A DNA stretch of 64,000 nucleotides from Phorcus lineatus (GCA_921293015.1 OV121088.1:32773645-32837644); one strand, 5' to 3'; counted from the stretch's first letter, positions 50,024-63,200 are shown. Notes: generated by a model not told the origin, from the letters alone. Made by a program: numbers and translations.

Positions 50024-53013
50024 ATTTCAAACTTCAGTAATTTTGACTTTTGGTTTAAAGCGGAGAATGTGATTCTTTCATCAACGTCTACTGTTTTCGT
50101 GATACCCGCGTCGGAGAGTTCTAAGTAACAGGACTGTCGTGTCGGTTTTCAACTTAGAAAGATTCAACTTTTCGTCAGAATTAATATAAATGTGTGTGTG
50201 TGGGCTGGCAAGGTTCTTTGGTCAAAACCTTCCGTTCGTGAAAACCGTTCCCGGTCGCATCTTACGAGCCGACACACACATTTAATCTCGAGAAAAGATG
50301 AATCATACAAAAAGACTGTATAGATATGAAAAATTGCTTAATATCGTTTTGCTGATTTATATGTTATACAAAGAATATTTTTTTCAAGAAACGTTTAAAC
50401 AAAACACCGAAGGAAATAAACATACGTTTACTATTTAATAATAATTGTGTTATTTGGGCAAGCTCAAAACATCTAAAGGTAAAGTGAACTCTGCTCAAAG
50501 TGCTATTCGCCAAAGATCCATAAGTTGTTACTGGACCAATCAACCAGCTTAACGTCAATTTAAATTAAACCTATGAAAATACCAACCAACACCAACATTA
50601 AGACAAAATAAAATCATTTAAACGTACTGGGAAGATGCCGTTGAAGATAGAATGAAAAAAACCCCACTGAGGTGAAACGGATGAAATTAAATTTTTATTC
50701 ATATATATAATCATGATCGATTTTCATGTAATTACAAATCTCAATACCAATTTTGATTAAAATGTTATGATAAGAACACATCTTGTAACAGTATTTAAAG
50801 AGAGTTACCTTAGTTTTAAAGAACAACAACATATTTTACAAACTATTTTCCAAAGTATTAATCAAGACATATTGTCATCTAATTAATATGTAATCTATAG
50901 GCACTAACTCACACCAATATTTCGTAATTTACAAATAATGCACTGATAATGCATACAGTGCATGGTTCAGTTACAAGATTGTCTTAAAATGAAACTTCGT
51001 CCGTAATTCTCATTTCAGAAATAATAACTAAATTCGACGTTTTCAACAGTCATTAATTTATCCTTTTTGTGCACAGATGACAATAAGTGATTTCTATTGC
51101 TTTAATCCGACTTCGGCCGTCGTTGTGTTTTCCTTTCTGCTTGCAGGGCAATTGTAACGAAAAAACATATTTCATTGCATCGTTAGAGAGTTAAAGAGTG
51201 TCTTTGTCCCAATTTGGCTTAAAAGCTGATTTGATCGCCCAAATGCATATGATATTGCCTTTAATATCAAATTTGCCAAATATCTTTGAGCATTTAAAAA
51301 TTGCTTAAATGTGAATGTTGCCATTTTTTTCAAAACAAAATTTTATTATAGACAATTGATTAGTTTACAGCTTATGAGCCGATGATTTGTTAACAGTTTT
51401 CATTTATCACTTTTTTCAAAAATTGTCGGAATGACTTTAAAAATTATGAATCCAATCAAATCAAAATAAGTTTCTGCATTGCCATATCAATGTCAATTGA
51501 AATTGTTGATTAGTTACAGAGTTATGAGCTAGACGCGATGAATATTATATGTATATTGCTTGTTTAGTCCAATCAGAAAGCACCAATATTAACACCACAA
51601 TATGGCAGTTCTACTTTGACAACAGCAGTTCAGGATTTATCTGAATTGCTAGCGGTCACCTGACCTTGTTATATCTATTCGAAAGTTGGCATATTGCTTT
51701 AATCTTGAAGTCTGAATTTGAATTTGAATAAAGAAATTTTCAAGCTGATAATGTAACAATTCACAACGTTGAGATCATTTTATGACTTAACACCAATACG
51801 ATGATAAACATGTATGAGTAGTGACATATTTTTCACGGTGCCCACCCTCAGGTTCAAAAGCATCTCGAGTTCCCATATCTTTTTTCTGTTACGTCAGGGG
51901 AATCCATGTTTGTACATCCCTAAAGCAGGTCAACGTTAAGTTAATAGAACATCATTTGAATATTATAATGTGGTTTAATTCAATTGATATCAAAACATTC
52001 TTGAATGTGCCAAATCATTTCTATAATATGTATATAGTGGTGAAAACATTCGCTCTGATTTGGACAACACAAAAGACCACTCTCGTTTCTTTGACAAGTT
52101 AGTAGAAAAACACTTCTAAGGATGATAATCTCTATGAAATATGAATAATGACATATTTTTCGTATGTGCGCACATGGCAGCTATCATTTTTTCACAGCAA
52201 TGGTCGGATAATAATCTCTATCTAGCAAATTTAGGTATATAAAACATTCGAGTTGCAACTCTTGATCTGTCATCTGGTCACTTCTTGAGCTCAAGATTGT
52301 ATTTAAAGAAATGTTTGGTGTTGCAAAGAAGGAACAAATTATCTTTCCTAGTTTAAAGGTACTGGAGCAGGCTTTTTGGAAATTGTATTAATTCAAAGTT
52401 TCCCTAAATAGATATTAGTTTAGGAAAAATGTATCATCTTGAAAGGATTAAATATCTCAAATCTTAACCCGATAAACCTAAATTGTAGAAGAGCAAAACA
52501 TTCATGTCGCCATTTAAGTGTGAACACCTTTAAATCGCTTGTGTCAAAGAAATAGACTCGCGTAGATTACCGAACTCGGGACATCGTTTAATGCCTTTTC
52601 GCAAGTTCACTTTTCTTCATTAATAGCACATGTTCCAGTGTTTACAGCAACAGTGATAAATAAACTAAAAAACTGCCTCAAAGGTAATGTTACAGAATCC
52701 TTCTTTTTAATGTTGTGAATTTTAGCGCTTTTTAGCATTTTACCCACGTTTAATGATGTTAATCAATCGATAGGTAGGTATCATTTATAAATGACAAACA
52801 AAGAACAACAAAGTATTATTAAAAGGGTTTTGAAACGGACAAGTCTATTCATTAGTCTATTCAACTTGTCTCCTTAATACCCATAATTCAAATAAAAGTT
52901 TACCTTTTACTTTTTGTATTTGTATTTTTCATCACATAACGTTAGATTTGTCAATAAATAAAATGAATAAAGATAACTTTCTATTTTCGGAAAATATTAT
53001 TTTGAGTTAACTT
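50024..53013. other. No coding exon recognised
   Basis: The minus strand here was searched by eye for the missing D1 motifs (KNRY, YINA, DFWxM, YWP, WPDHG, HCSAG) and for ectodomain exons, without success. A GT microsatellite lies at about 50192-50202. The rest is AT-rich with short chance frames. Confidence 0.4.
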
Positions 53014-53073
53014 ACCGGAAGTGCCAAAAGTCAGACAGACGTAAAACATCAGAACGGTGTTCATGATGGTCAT
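53014..53073 (-). CDS. Orphan signal-peptide exon
   Basis: After an acceptor-like 'tcttcagcc', an ATG opens MTIMNTVLMFYVCLTFGTS and the frame meets a strong donor, G|GTAAGT, at 53013. The hydrophobic core and the small residues before the splice are those of a secretory signal. By strand and position it could be the first coding exon of the phosphatase gene whose 3' part ends at 41222, but no connecting exons were found. It could also belong to another gene, or be chance, since it is only 20 codons. Confidence 0.5.
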
Positions 53074-54998
53074 GGCTGAAGAGAAAGAAGGCGACGGAAC
53101 AACTTGAGGTATGTAGTTGACATGAATCAAACGCCTGTGTTAGCTGACGAAGAAATATTCACTTAAAAAATGCTTTCAAATGTTGTGTCAGTTAATTTCT
53201 ATAGATTTCCCTGAAAATAAATTTGTTGACTTCGATCATTTTGTTTTCAACCTATGAATTATTCAAAAAAAGAAACAACCTATACACTACCCCAGAGAAT
53301 TACAACTTCATTAATAAGCACAACTGACAGAAGTCCCAAAATTTGTTTTCTTCCCATCAATCGTCTGTAAGCAAGAAATATCCAAAATAATTTCAAATTA
53401 ATATCATGTTTTGTCAGTTGCCAAGCTTTTTAATGCATTTATCATTTGATGTCGCCTAATATCACAAAGAGAATTCTATATACATTGTCGACAGAATAAA
53501 GGTTACAGAAAAATAGGTGTTTACTGAAATACTATATAAAGAACTTGGCGTGAATGTTTGCATCTAAATAAGCTCTTATTTTAAAACTTACGTAAATTTA
53601 TGATATTTGGTTTAATGAATATTTGGTAAAGTCCTATGCCGTCCTGTTTTATTATCAAACATTCCATAGAATTTGCTATTTACATCGTTTTCTGCAGAGA
53701 AGTAATTACCTTGTCGCACACAAAACGCGTGCTTAAACTTGAATTTGAATATATATGACATTGGGTTTTTTTGTAAACGTTATCGTTTTTAATTGTAATT
53801 GGTCTTCGTGGAAACGGTTTTATCAAATCTCATGATGACTTTTTTGTCGTAACAATATTGATGGAGGTGTCCAATATGTTTATACATGATTTTTTGGCTA
53901 CAGCGAATTTGCTTGTGTCTGACAAAACGCTAATTGTCAAACTGTATGTTGATAAGACAAAACGCATAAAAACGTTTAGGGACTATAATTAGTAATCATT
54001 CATGTGGTCTCCTACGAAAATGATTAGTTAAGAATCAAGTATTGAAAAATGAACAAAAAATCATTTCGTTAGAAGTTCTATTTAATAGTTCAATAAACTT
54101 ACTCCAAGAATTGTCTTTTGTGCTCTGAATAAAAATAGATTCAATATTTAAAGAAACATATCTACAGGTAATCTTGCCCCTGGCAAACTCAACATAATGC
54201 AAGCACTTTACTGAAATATTATTCGATGAAAGTGGACATAGAATTTCAACCTAGTGACATATATAATGTCGTTTGTGGCTTTATATTGATAACAAGTAAA
54301 TTTCATGATTTATGCATTTAAGTGAAGAAAATATAAATATTTCGACATGATTTGAACTTTACGAAAGACACGTGTCATGTATGTTGTACTTCAGCAACAT
54401 ACAAACTTTTGAAACATTTTCTGTGTCACTTTAGGTAACTCAAGATCTCTATACTTGAAAATACTAGCCTCTTTATGAACCTTAACTAAACCATTGTGAT
54501 AACCTGTATCCTTTTCTGTCATCCTGAGCAGCACAATTCGCTTTTAGGTTAAGCTTTGTTTATTTGAAAACGTTAAGAAAACATCAATAGGTTACAAGCC
54601 TGAGGTGCTGATAATTAAATGTTGATAAACGCATTATCATCCATATTCAACATGGTTAAAATATCGTTTTTTATGTCCTACCAGTTTACATGATTAAACA
54701 AGGATAATAAAAGCAAGTTGTTTTTCTAGTATGAACTGTTAAATCCACATTGTTCATTTCACAAATGTATAGTAAAAGACGTCATAGGCATGATTTGTAT
54801 ACGACATATCATAACGAAATAATTATCAGAATAATTGAAGTGAACCTCTGTTGTATATTATGGATCACAACATCACATTAAATTTAGCTGAGTACATAAA
54901 CAACTTAACCAATACTCTGCTTTGATATTAAGAATTTAACAGTGAGACGTATGTTTATAAATGCCGGTATGTACAATATGCCTCTAAACGAACACGTC
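53074..54998. other. Intergenic, no gene seen
   Basis: AT-rich spacer between the signal-peptide exon and the acetyltransferase pseudogene. No domain, RNA gene or clear repeat was recognised. Confidence 0.4.
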
Positions 54999-55921
54999 TC
55001 AGAATGGTGTGAATTCTAGATTCGTTATTCCAAAAACTCTTTTCACAGGAACATCAATTGGATCTTGTGTATGCATAAGCGTTGCTGACAGAGCAGGTTC
55101 AAATCCAACTTCTCTGAGTAAAGCATTTATAAAAGAGTTATCATTAAATGTATTGACAGTAATCAAATCTCCCTCTGGAACAATGTCAAGGAGTGCTGTG
55201 AAGAGTTTGAATTCAACTTCAGCTGAATCCCCATTTATGGGAGCAAAGCGCCATCCTTGGTTTGCCTTTCGCAGTACTGTATAGCCAACAACTTCACTGC
55301 AAGCATTCACTGCAACAAGAGCGATCGTTCCATGTCCAGTGAAAAATGCACTCAACACGCTCTTTATTGGACTGAAAGTGCCATCATATTTGGCAACCTA
55401 ATCGAATGAAATATCATTAAAAGGAACTATCCTTATGTTAGCACTTAATCCAGACTGATAAATTGCCTTTGAATTCTGCAGTGAAAATCCTTTAGGTTTC
55501 CTTAAAGACCACATGGATATATCGTGTGAAGGATGATGAAGATTTTTAAGTTCTCAAGGTTGGACTGATATGCAAAGAATGATGATATCTTCTAATTGAG
55601 AATATATCTCGTTCATGAGGCTCCTTCCAATGGAAGCGTTTCGGTAACCCTTGCCCACTAGGAGTAAACCAACCATGGCTTTCCTTTGGTCTTCATACAG
55701 GTAGAATGCACACGAACCTAGAATAACATATACAAAATAATTGATTTCACTACCTTATTTGAACATTCAAATATTAAATTTAAATAGTCTATCTTACCTT
55801 AACTAACTTCACTCAAAAGAAAAGGTTTACAATCGATTATCAACAGATGGACAAGCTGATTGCATGATCCAATTTCCGTTCTTAGAACAGGCCAGCAATT
55901 TCCTATTCAATAGCAGAGAAA

Positions 55922-56129
55922 GATTATACAGTAAGTTAGGTGGTGACATTTGCAATATTTTGGCCATCAGAAGATAAAACACAATAGTTGCTTAGAAGAT
56001 TAGTAAAAGTAATCATACCGTTAACAATCAATTTCTTACCAATTATTTTCCCATTCACTGCGGCACCATACCAATTCATACCCGAAAGACTGTGACAAGT
56101 TTGAAGGTAACTGGCATCGTTATTCCATC
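55922..56129. repeat. Direct duplication, copy 1 (covers the 3' part of GNAT exon 2)
   Basis: The segment from 'gattatacagtaagttagg' to 'atcgttattccatc' is repeated at 56321-56527 with only about four differences by eye. It includes the end of exon 2 and its GTAAGA donor. Confidence 0.92.
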
Positions 56130-56320
56130 CTTCTGCATTTGTTAGCCTTTCAATTGTTAAAACTTCATGTGTCTTAATGGGTCGGACTTCTATACCGTTG
56201 TTAAAGGCTCGACAACTCTGCAAAGACAAATTACGACCAATTCCATGATTTTCACTCATATTTGAAAATAAGCTTTTATATTTAGAGGTAAGTATGTTTT
56301 TGAATCCTCTAAATTTGAAA

Positions 56321-56527
56321 GATTATACAGTTTGTTAGGTGGTGACATTGGCAATATTTTGGCCATCAGAAGATAAAACACAATAGTTGCTTAGAAGATA
56401 GTAAAAGTAATCATACCGTTAACAATCAATTTCTTACCAATTATTTTCCCATTCACTGCGGCACCATACCAATTCATACCCGAAAGACTGTGACAAGTTT
56501 GAAGGTAACTGGCATCGTTATTCCATC
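56321..56527. repeat. Direct duplication, copy 2 (inside GNAT intron 1)
   Basis: This nearly identical copy of 55922-56129 lies in the intron between exons 1 and 2 of the acetyltransferase. It carries a duplicate of the last 90 bases of exon 2 with its donor but no acceptor, so it is a partial pseudo-exon. Confidence 0.92.
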
Positions 56528-56639
56528 GACTTGCAATTTGTAAGTAAGATTAAATATTTATGAGCAGAAGAAAGCCTTACCTTGAACAAATGTGCAGGAT
56601 TGACTGCAGATAATTTCTTGAGTGACATTCTTGCAGTCT

Positions 56640-58200
56640 GAAATGAAAGCATGGTCAGTAACCTTTTTAAAGCTCGGCAATAACTTTGGTTCGTTTTTAC
56701 TAATGTATAGAGGTTATACACTGGCGATATTAAGTTCTACATAGAACACCATCTGTTATGATAATGATAACAGCTGTTACCTTGTATAATTGTAACCAGA
56801 TACGTTTCAGGTTATCATGTAGACATATACATTACTGAAAGTATTTCATATACGCTGTTAAACTAATGCCAATATTAGATATCAGCCCCAGCTGCCAAAC
56901 AAAAGTTTATTTATACTACTGCAGGAACATTCTTGTAGGCATTTCTGCAAATAAAATTGTTGATTATCTTATGATTGTCATATCGAAATATTTGATAAAA
57001 AAACGCAAAAAATATCATTTTGTCTACTGGACCAGATATTTGCCTACAATGCATATATAAGCGCATACACATGATATTTTGTTGCTGTAATAAGAAAATC
57101 TCGATTTTAAAATTTTCAAAACATTGATGTTTTTATGACTGTCGTTATTCATTAATTAAATGAAATATACTATACGCGACAGAATACGTTATGGTATTTA
57201 AATCTTAAAATTTGTATTTCATCAGTATGTCAGTTTAACATTATAAAGTAATTATGTCTGTTTTTCAGATGATATAAAGCTTATATGCACGAAATATTCA
57301 GAGCAACGATTGCGTAATTAAGGACAAAAACCTCTTCTTATTGAAAGAATCTATCTACCGACTCTCTCTACTTTGCGGTTTTTGTGGTTATTTCGCGTTT
57401 TTACGGTTATGTTGCGGTTTTTGCGATGTTTTTTCCCGGTCATTTGCGATCAGCGCGATCTGAGTGCAATCTGAATGCATTCGACCGCAATCAGATTGCA
57501 ATCTGAATGCATTCACTGCAGGTAAAGATATATGCACTCCACTGTAGTTACAAAATAGGAACAAATAGTCAATAGTGACAAAATTATCTCATATTGCTTT
57601 CAAAACTGCAAGCATGTATCACTTTCCTCCTTGATTTGCTAAACAAAGGGTAGTTCTTTAAGTTCACCTTTCTGCGGCTTTTGTAAAGTGAAATACAACT
57701 ATTCTATGTATATTATACGAAAAGACATCGAATGTTTACAGAATGAAATGTCGAAAGAAATGAGACTTTTTGTTTATTTTTACTTCCTTTGTATTCAATT
57801 CAGAAAAAAATAAAATTGTACATAATTCAAAATGGTATAACGTTCTCAGGCACGAGAAATGTATTTGGGTAAGCTGTTACCATGATACAAATCAATGAGT
57901 AATGTCAAATGTACAGAAGGTTGGTAATCATGGATACACTGATAAATCAACCATTCAGTCATGTTGACCCATTGACCATGCACTGTTTAGTGATATAAAG
58001 GTCACGAACTTCCACTGATAAATATTGCAAATACCGTAATTACTAAGAAAAACTACCGCGTTCATTATTTAGAACATCTCGTGAAATATTATTGAATTGC
58101 ATAGCTAAATGGATTAAGTTCTCAACGGGTACTCATACACGGGCTATGCATGAGTATAAATATAAAACTGTTTTATGAAGTGTTCTTTAAACAAAAGATT
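56640..58200. other. No gene seen
   Basis: Upstream flank of the acetyltransferase. At about 57405-57520 there is a GC-richer stretch with the phrase 'gcaatctgaatgcattc' twice (about 57466 and 57499) and overlapping palindromes such as 'gatcagcgcgatc'. The rest is AT-rich. Confidence 0.4.
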
Positions 58201-58400
58201 TTTAACTATTTCATTAAATAACTTTATTACTCGCCCGTTGAAGATACTGCCGTTTTATAATCTTTCTAAGATGCCTAGCGGTTAGAACAATCGAAAAAAA
58301 AGTACTTTATCAGACAATAAAGGTATAGTTTTTTCATGACGTAACAATCGAATGACGTTATATCCGCTCTTCCTCGCTGTCCCCTCGTGATCACGCGTCC
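58200..58400 (-). repeat. Dispersed repeat copy (complement orientation)
   Basis: 'ttattactcgcccgttgaag' and 'atactgccgttttataatc' are the complement of the 'cgggcgagtaataa' end seen at 27465-27495. 'tgacgtaacaatcgaatgac' follows. It marks another copy of the gacgtca/gggcgag family. Confidence 0.45.
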
Positions 58401-59216
58401 ATGGTAACCTTACATCTCGGTTCTTTCGATCAACATGGCTTGTCCCTATCAATGTTTATCGTATTGGCGATTTTGCCGATAATGTTTCTTATAAATGGGA
58501 CTAGTTTCGAATCATTTAGTTCTATCTACCGGAAAAAAAGAATGGAAAGCAAACGCTTGTCGACTGTCGAGTGACCGCGTTGTTTTACGTCAGGTCACGG
58601 CGCCCCGTGGGACTGTGACGTTGGTTCACGTCAACCGTCTCTACAAGGTTCAATGTGATACGGTGAATCAAATAATTTTATAATTCTGGGTGTACAGCCG
58701 CAATAGTCTGCTTAAATAAAAGATTAAAGCATCACCTTCAACGTTTATGACAGCAGCAGCAAAAAAAAAAAAAAACGTGTCAGGATTCAGTCCGCCATCA
58801 CGCTTCCAAAACAAACAATACCCATAATTCTTTGTCGAATGTTAACCACGTGACAAGCCTTATATGGGCAATGTGGCCCGCACTGCATAATCGCACGACA
58901 AGAGTTTGTAAAAGTAAAGGTTTTTAAAAACCAAGAGGTGTTAATTTGTTCGTTTAAGACTTTAAAGAAAAAAATAAGAAGAAAATATAATCCAAAATTT
59001 TAATAAATGAAAAAGTTTAAGTGCAAAACTGCAGTAATCAGAGCTTTTACCAACTAAATGTCGTTTATAACCAGGGGTTGGGTTCTTTACTTGGAATAGC
59101 CAACAGTAAGCCCTGTTCATGGATTATTAATGTGAGCGATGTAAACACTATATTTTATTTCTAGATTATTAAAATCAGAGTGGTCTCTGTATAGATCATT
59201 TAGCATCTTAGAAAAG

Positions 59217-59322
59217 AAATAAAGTTCGCTCTACCCCAATGTGTTTTGTAATAAAGTATAGTTTGGCCCTGAACTATTATAACGTTAAAGCACTCGGACT
59301 GGGGTAGAGTTAACTTTATTTC
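59217..59322. repeat. Foldback element
   Basis: The left arm, 'aaataaagttcgctctaccc', pairs with the right arm, 'ggggtagagttaactttatt', with a spacer of about 45 bases. It sits directly beside the gacgtca-rich repeat that follows. Confidence 0.7.
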
Positions 59323-59620
59323 TTAAACAATGTTATTACATTTGTGTAATAACATCGCGTGTTGATTGACGTCACATGACGTCACAATCGATAAGCATGA
59401 CGTCACAATGGTAACTTCGGCGATTTTCATGCTTTTCCTTTGATATAATTCAGCGAGTAATAAGTAAAATACTAAACTCAGTCCCGTATAATTACATTTT
59501 TATGAAACTCGTGAATGGTATTGGTATCTACCTCACTTTGGCTCGTTAAATACCAAACCACACACTCGTTTCTTAAATATGTTATTAAACGAGTCGTTTA
59601 GTGTTCTCTATATATATTAG
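59323..59620. repeat. gacgtca-rich repeat ending in the shared terminal sequence
   Basis: 'gacgtcacatgacgtcacaa' and 'catgacgtcacaatggtaac' lie near 59370-59415. The right edge, 'tcgtttagtgttctctatat' (59594), is the complement of the left edge of the foldback at 27153. The two loci therefore share a terminal motif, and perhaps a family. Confidence 0.55.
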
Positions 59621-60044
59621 TAGCTAGGAGACTGAATAAATAGTCTTCAAAAACGTTCTGTAATACAATGAAAAAAGTAACCTGGTCTTTCCATTTATAG
59701 TTAACTTGACGAAGAGTATTTATTTTAAGAGGAACAATACAATATGTAAATACTGCCACAAGCACCCATAATTTGAATAAAATAATTTCAGTAAGGATTA
59801 ACGAATCTACGTTGTTTCTTTAGTCACTTCTGGAATTATACATGAATGCCAACATTACAATGGTAAATGCTTTCACTTGTTGTATAGTTGTATAGTGTTT
59901 TTGACAAAAAATGTTTTCTTTGTTTCAAGAATGTCTTATCTGACTTCTCGTAAACCTCACAAGGGATTATAACAGAATTCTCATTGCTTGTGATCCCCAC
60001 ACTCGTGTCTGTACCACTGGAGTAACGAGCGTTCATTCCAAAAG

Positions 60045-60200
60045 CTTAAAGGCGTCCTTTCCAAGAGGAAAGAGGCACCCTTCCACACCTTTCCATAAAG
60101 GAAAGAGGCACCCTTCCACACCTTTCCAAAGGCTTAAAGAACGCCCTTTCCAAAGCCTCTTTGGAAAGAACGCACGGCAAGGTGACCTTTCCACAGCCTT
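60045..60200. repeat. Short minisatellite with inverted sub-repeats
   Basis: A 30-bp unit starting 'aggaaagaggcacccttcca' occurs at 60066-60095 and 60099-60128 (period 33). The flanks carry several 'cctttcca' and 'ggaaag' words that can pair with each other. Confidence 0.8.
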
Positions 60201-60209
60201 TAAAACTAA

Positions 60210-63200
60210 TTAGCACCTTACCTGTCTGACCAAGAGTTATGTCCCTTTATTCTGTTTGTCAAATTCGTCATGTTATTGAATACCTTAAGAAGTTTTTGAT
60301 TAAGTTAACCTATAGTTATTTTTACATTTTGAACATCTTTATTTTGTTTGAAAGATTGATTCTTAAAAGACATCAAATTTAATTTACCTTTGAAAAAAAA
60401 TTAAAACGTTTTTTATCGCAATTTTTTAACAAAAGAAGACTTTGTTTTTAAAATGATGAATCAAAACCTGCATATTAGTTTAATGCAGAAATTAAATAAA
60501 TCATTTTACTATTTAAGGATTGACTTAAACACATGAAATGAATAAGAGATATAGAGTTTGAAAATTGCATCATTTAAAATTAAAAGATATTTAGAAAATT
60601 GTATGAATTTAATAATGGAAAATGATAATATACAATTTTTGGCAATGATTATCATTTGTTCGCAATAATTTGTTTGATTTCAAAGGTAAATGGTGACCTT
60701 TTTGAAAGTGAAGTTTGAAAGATTATCAATGACAAAGTACATACCCGTTTCAATCGTCAGAAAAAGTATTCCATGAATTGTTTGCAACTTGATCGACTTC
60801 CTGAATAATCCTATTAAATTTGGGTACCTTTCCAAATGATCTACTTTTTTCAAGTGACTGATAGCATTGCAGAAGATTTTCTTCTCATTGGTTGAACGTA
60901 TATTCTACAAGTTCATTGGTTTATAATGTTTGTCGTTAAGATGTACTAATTAGCTGTGTAATGCCAAGAGTTATGTCAGTATGAACGGATGTTGACATAA
61001 GCCGCCATTGACCAAAGGGTCCAAAGCACAGGTGTGGGCCTGCTATTTGAGACAAATAATTTAACAATGAAATTTGACAGGAAATAGATTACATAATAGG
61101 CACCTGTTAATTATGACAACATTAGGACCCAGCTATGGACAGTATGCATTGAATCTGAGCAGTGTCTTGTGATGTGCAATTGCGTCGCCACATTCTAAAC
61201 TCAGCATGAAGTACATAATTGACAAAACCAGTTTCATAAATAAATATCAAAACTAAAAAAGTGTTTTTATTTGTTTTTTTTTAAATTCCAAGCTTCATAG
61301 GTTCAAAATTTAATTGGATTAGGTAAAAACTATTATGCATACAAGCATGTATGAATGAGTTTTTAAAAAGAATATAGAATGTTGATGTAATAAGAGCATT
61401 GTGAAGATGACAATATCCCTTGTCAATCGTTAAATTTTATATAAAACAACTAAATACAGGATCATATAACGAATATTTGTACTTAAATGTATGACTACAT
61501 TAATCATGCATTTTTATGATTGTTCGATATGTATTTCGAAAAGATATATATGTCTCATAAATTATCATTACAGGAAAGTAAATTCTAAGGCAACAGCTAG
61601 TTCGCCGATCCGTTCGCTGTCCAAATTATGGAAACATTTAGATATGTGTATGTAAATTGCAACTTACAATGTCATGTATAATCATGGTAAAACTTATGAT
61701 ATCAACAACAAAGCGTTGATCTAAAATTAATTCATTGTTCATTAGCTTAACATAATAAAGATTATTTTAGAAATAGAATTTAGAAACATACAATCTAATA
61801 AGCAAAACAGAAAAATCTTATAAAACAGATCCACAAAAATATTTTATTGAATCTTACATATCCCCTATTTCAAATGACACCTTAGGCTTTCTGTGAGAAG
61901 AATCGCTCATTATAAACAATATACATCTTGTTAATTTGTCTAGCCGACAATCAAGGTTGCCTCTTTGATCTCATAGTGGTAATTAACTGGATGCGTTTAG
62001 TGTAGAGGCTGGACCAGAAGGGGGGGGGGGGGGGGGGGGGGGGGGGGCGTGAGGGGTGGGGCGTCTGGAAGTGACACTCGCTTGGAAAGAGCGTCTGACA
62101 GGATTGCTTTCATTGCTATTTGGTGGTCTATGGTATAGTATTCCCGCTATGCCATTGCCGAGACCTGGACTAAGGGATTATGAATTGAGTTTCACTTGAA
62201 TGTCATATCTAAAATATAGATTTAGCCAATGATCAAGTTTACAATTTATGATGAAAATATTAGGCTTTTCATTATTACATTAACAGGGCTTATTTCGGCG
62301 GTCACGTTTTAATATATCAAACCCAGTAACCAAATACTTGAACCAAACCTCAAATGTCCACAAAAGATTTTATAGAAAGCTCAATCGGCTCATACATACA
62401 TGTAGCTTAAAATATAGTTTTATGAACAATTCATTTCTGTTGATAGGTTTGCTCATACATGAAACGGTATAAGATTGTTTTCTGACAATTCCCATGTTGT
62501 ATCAATTCTTTTGAAATTTAAGGAAATAAGGAAATAATTTAAATTTCTGTGTCAAGGTTAGAAACACCATGTAAAGTAAAATTATCAATAATATCAAGTC
62601 TATATTTGTAAAAGAACACAGAAACGGATGTATGAAAACATATTAATGGATATTTATAATCAACTGACGATAGTTTATACATATTGATACTACAATATGT
62701 GCACATATCCATTAAAAGTGGTAAATATTGTAAATAAAGACTTCACCTTGCGTATTAACCTCTGTCTGATAAGTAAAATTTGGACTTGCTTCCATGGTGT
62801 GCTAACATTAAAATAAATGGATGGTTAAGACGAGCAACAACGGGTTTCATATCATGTTATAAGATGTCTTACATTTCTCCAACTCCAGATCTTGCTTCAT
62901 ATGTCTTTCTGTGAATTGTTGCCGTTCAACAAACGGTTTCATACCATGTGATAATGTCGCATACATTTCACATTCAAGCTCTTGATTTTGTCAAATAATT
63001 GAGTGCGCCGCAAGCTCGATTGTAGTGAATGCAAAAAATTTAATAGACAAATATCGGACATGTCCAGATGTTTTTGCGGAAATTGACAAACTATGTTACA
63101 TTTTCTCTTAATTTGTCAAAAATTTTAAGAGCAAATATATTTCTATATTCATGAATATGAGTTCTAAACGGTAGTGGCAATTTGAGCTACTTAACGAATA

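Larger units (their letters stand above)
54999..56637 (-). pseudogene. GNAT N-acetyltransferase (Acetyltransf_18 type), disrupted by two stops
   Basis: Exons 56637-56581 (ATG at 56628), 56217-56040 and 55717-54999 join in phase into 315 codons, the usual length of the holothin-acyltransferase-like GNAT family. The N-terminal half shows EVRPIKTHEVLTIERLTNAE and GWNND. The acetyl-CoA loop is degenerate (GYRNASIGRSLM; family RGxGIGxxL). The C-terminal half keeps VAKYDGTF, EVVGYTVLRKANQGWRFAPI, NALLREVGFEP and VKRVFGITNLEF. Two in-frame stops interrupt exon 3: TGA at 55554-55556 and TAG at 55398-55400. Both fall in sequence that still aligns with the family. The TAG could serve as an acceptor ('ttcgattag|GT'), but no donor was found that would remove both stops without losing conserved sequence. 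A recent pseudogene is most likely. Confidence 0.75.

Noticed and set aside
58495..58683. 62-codon frame in a GC-richer patch
   Set aside because: No homology recognised and no flanking gene structure; the patch looks like a repeat flank.
59836..60036. 66-codon minus-strand frame
   Set aside because: Chance frame next to the minisatellite; no domain or splice sites.
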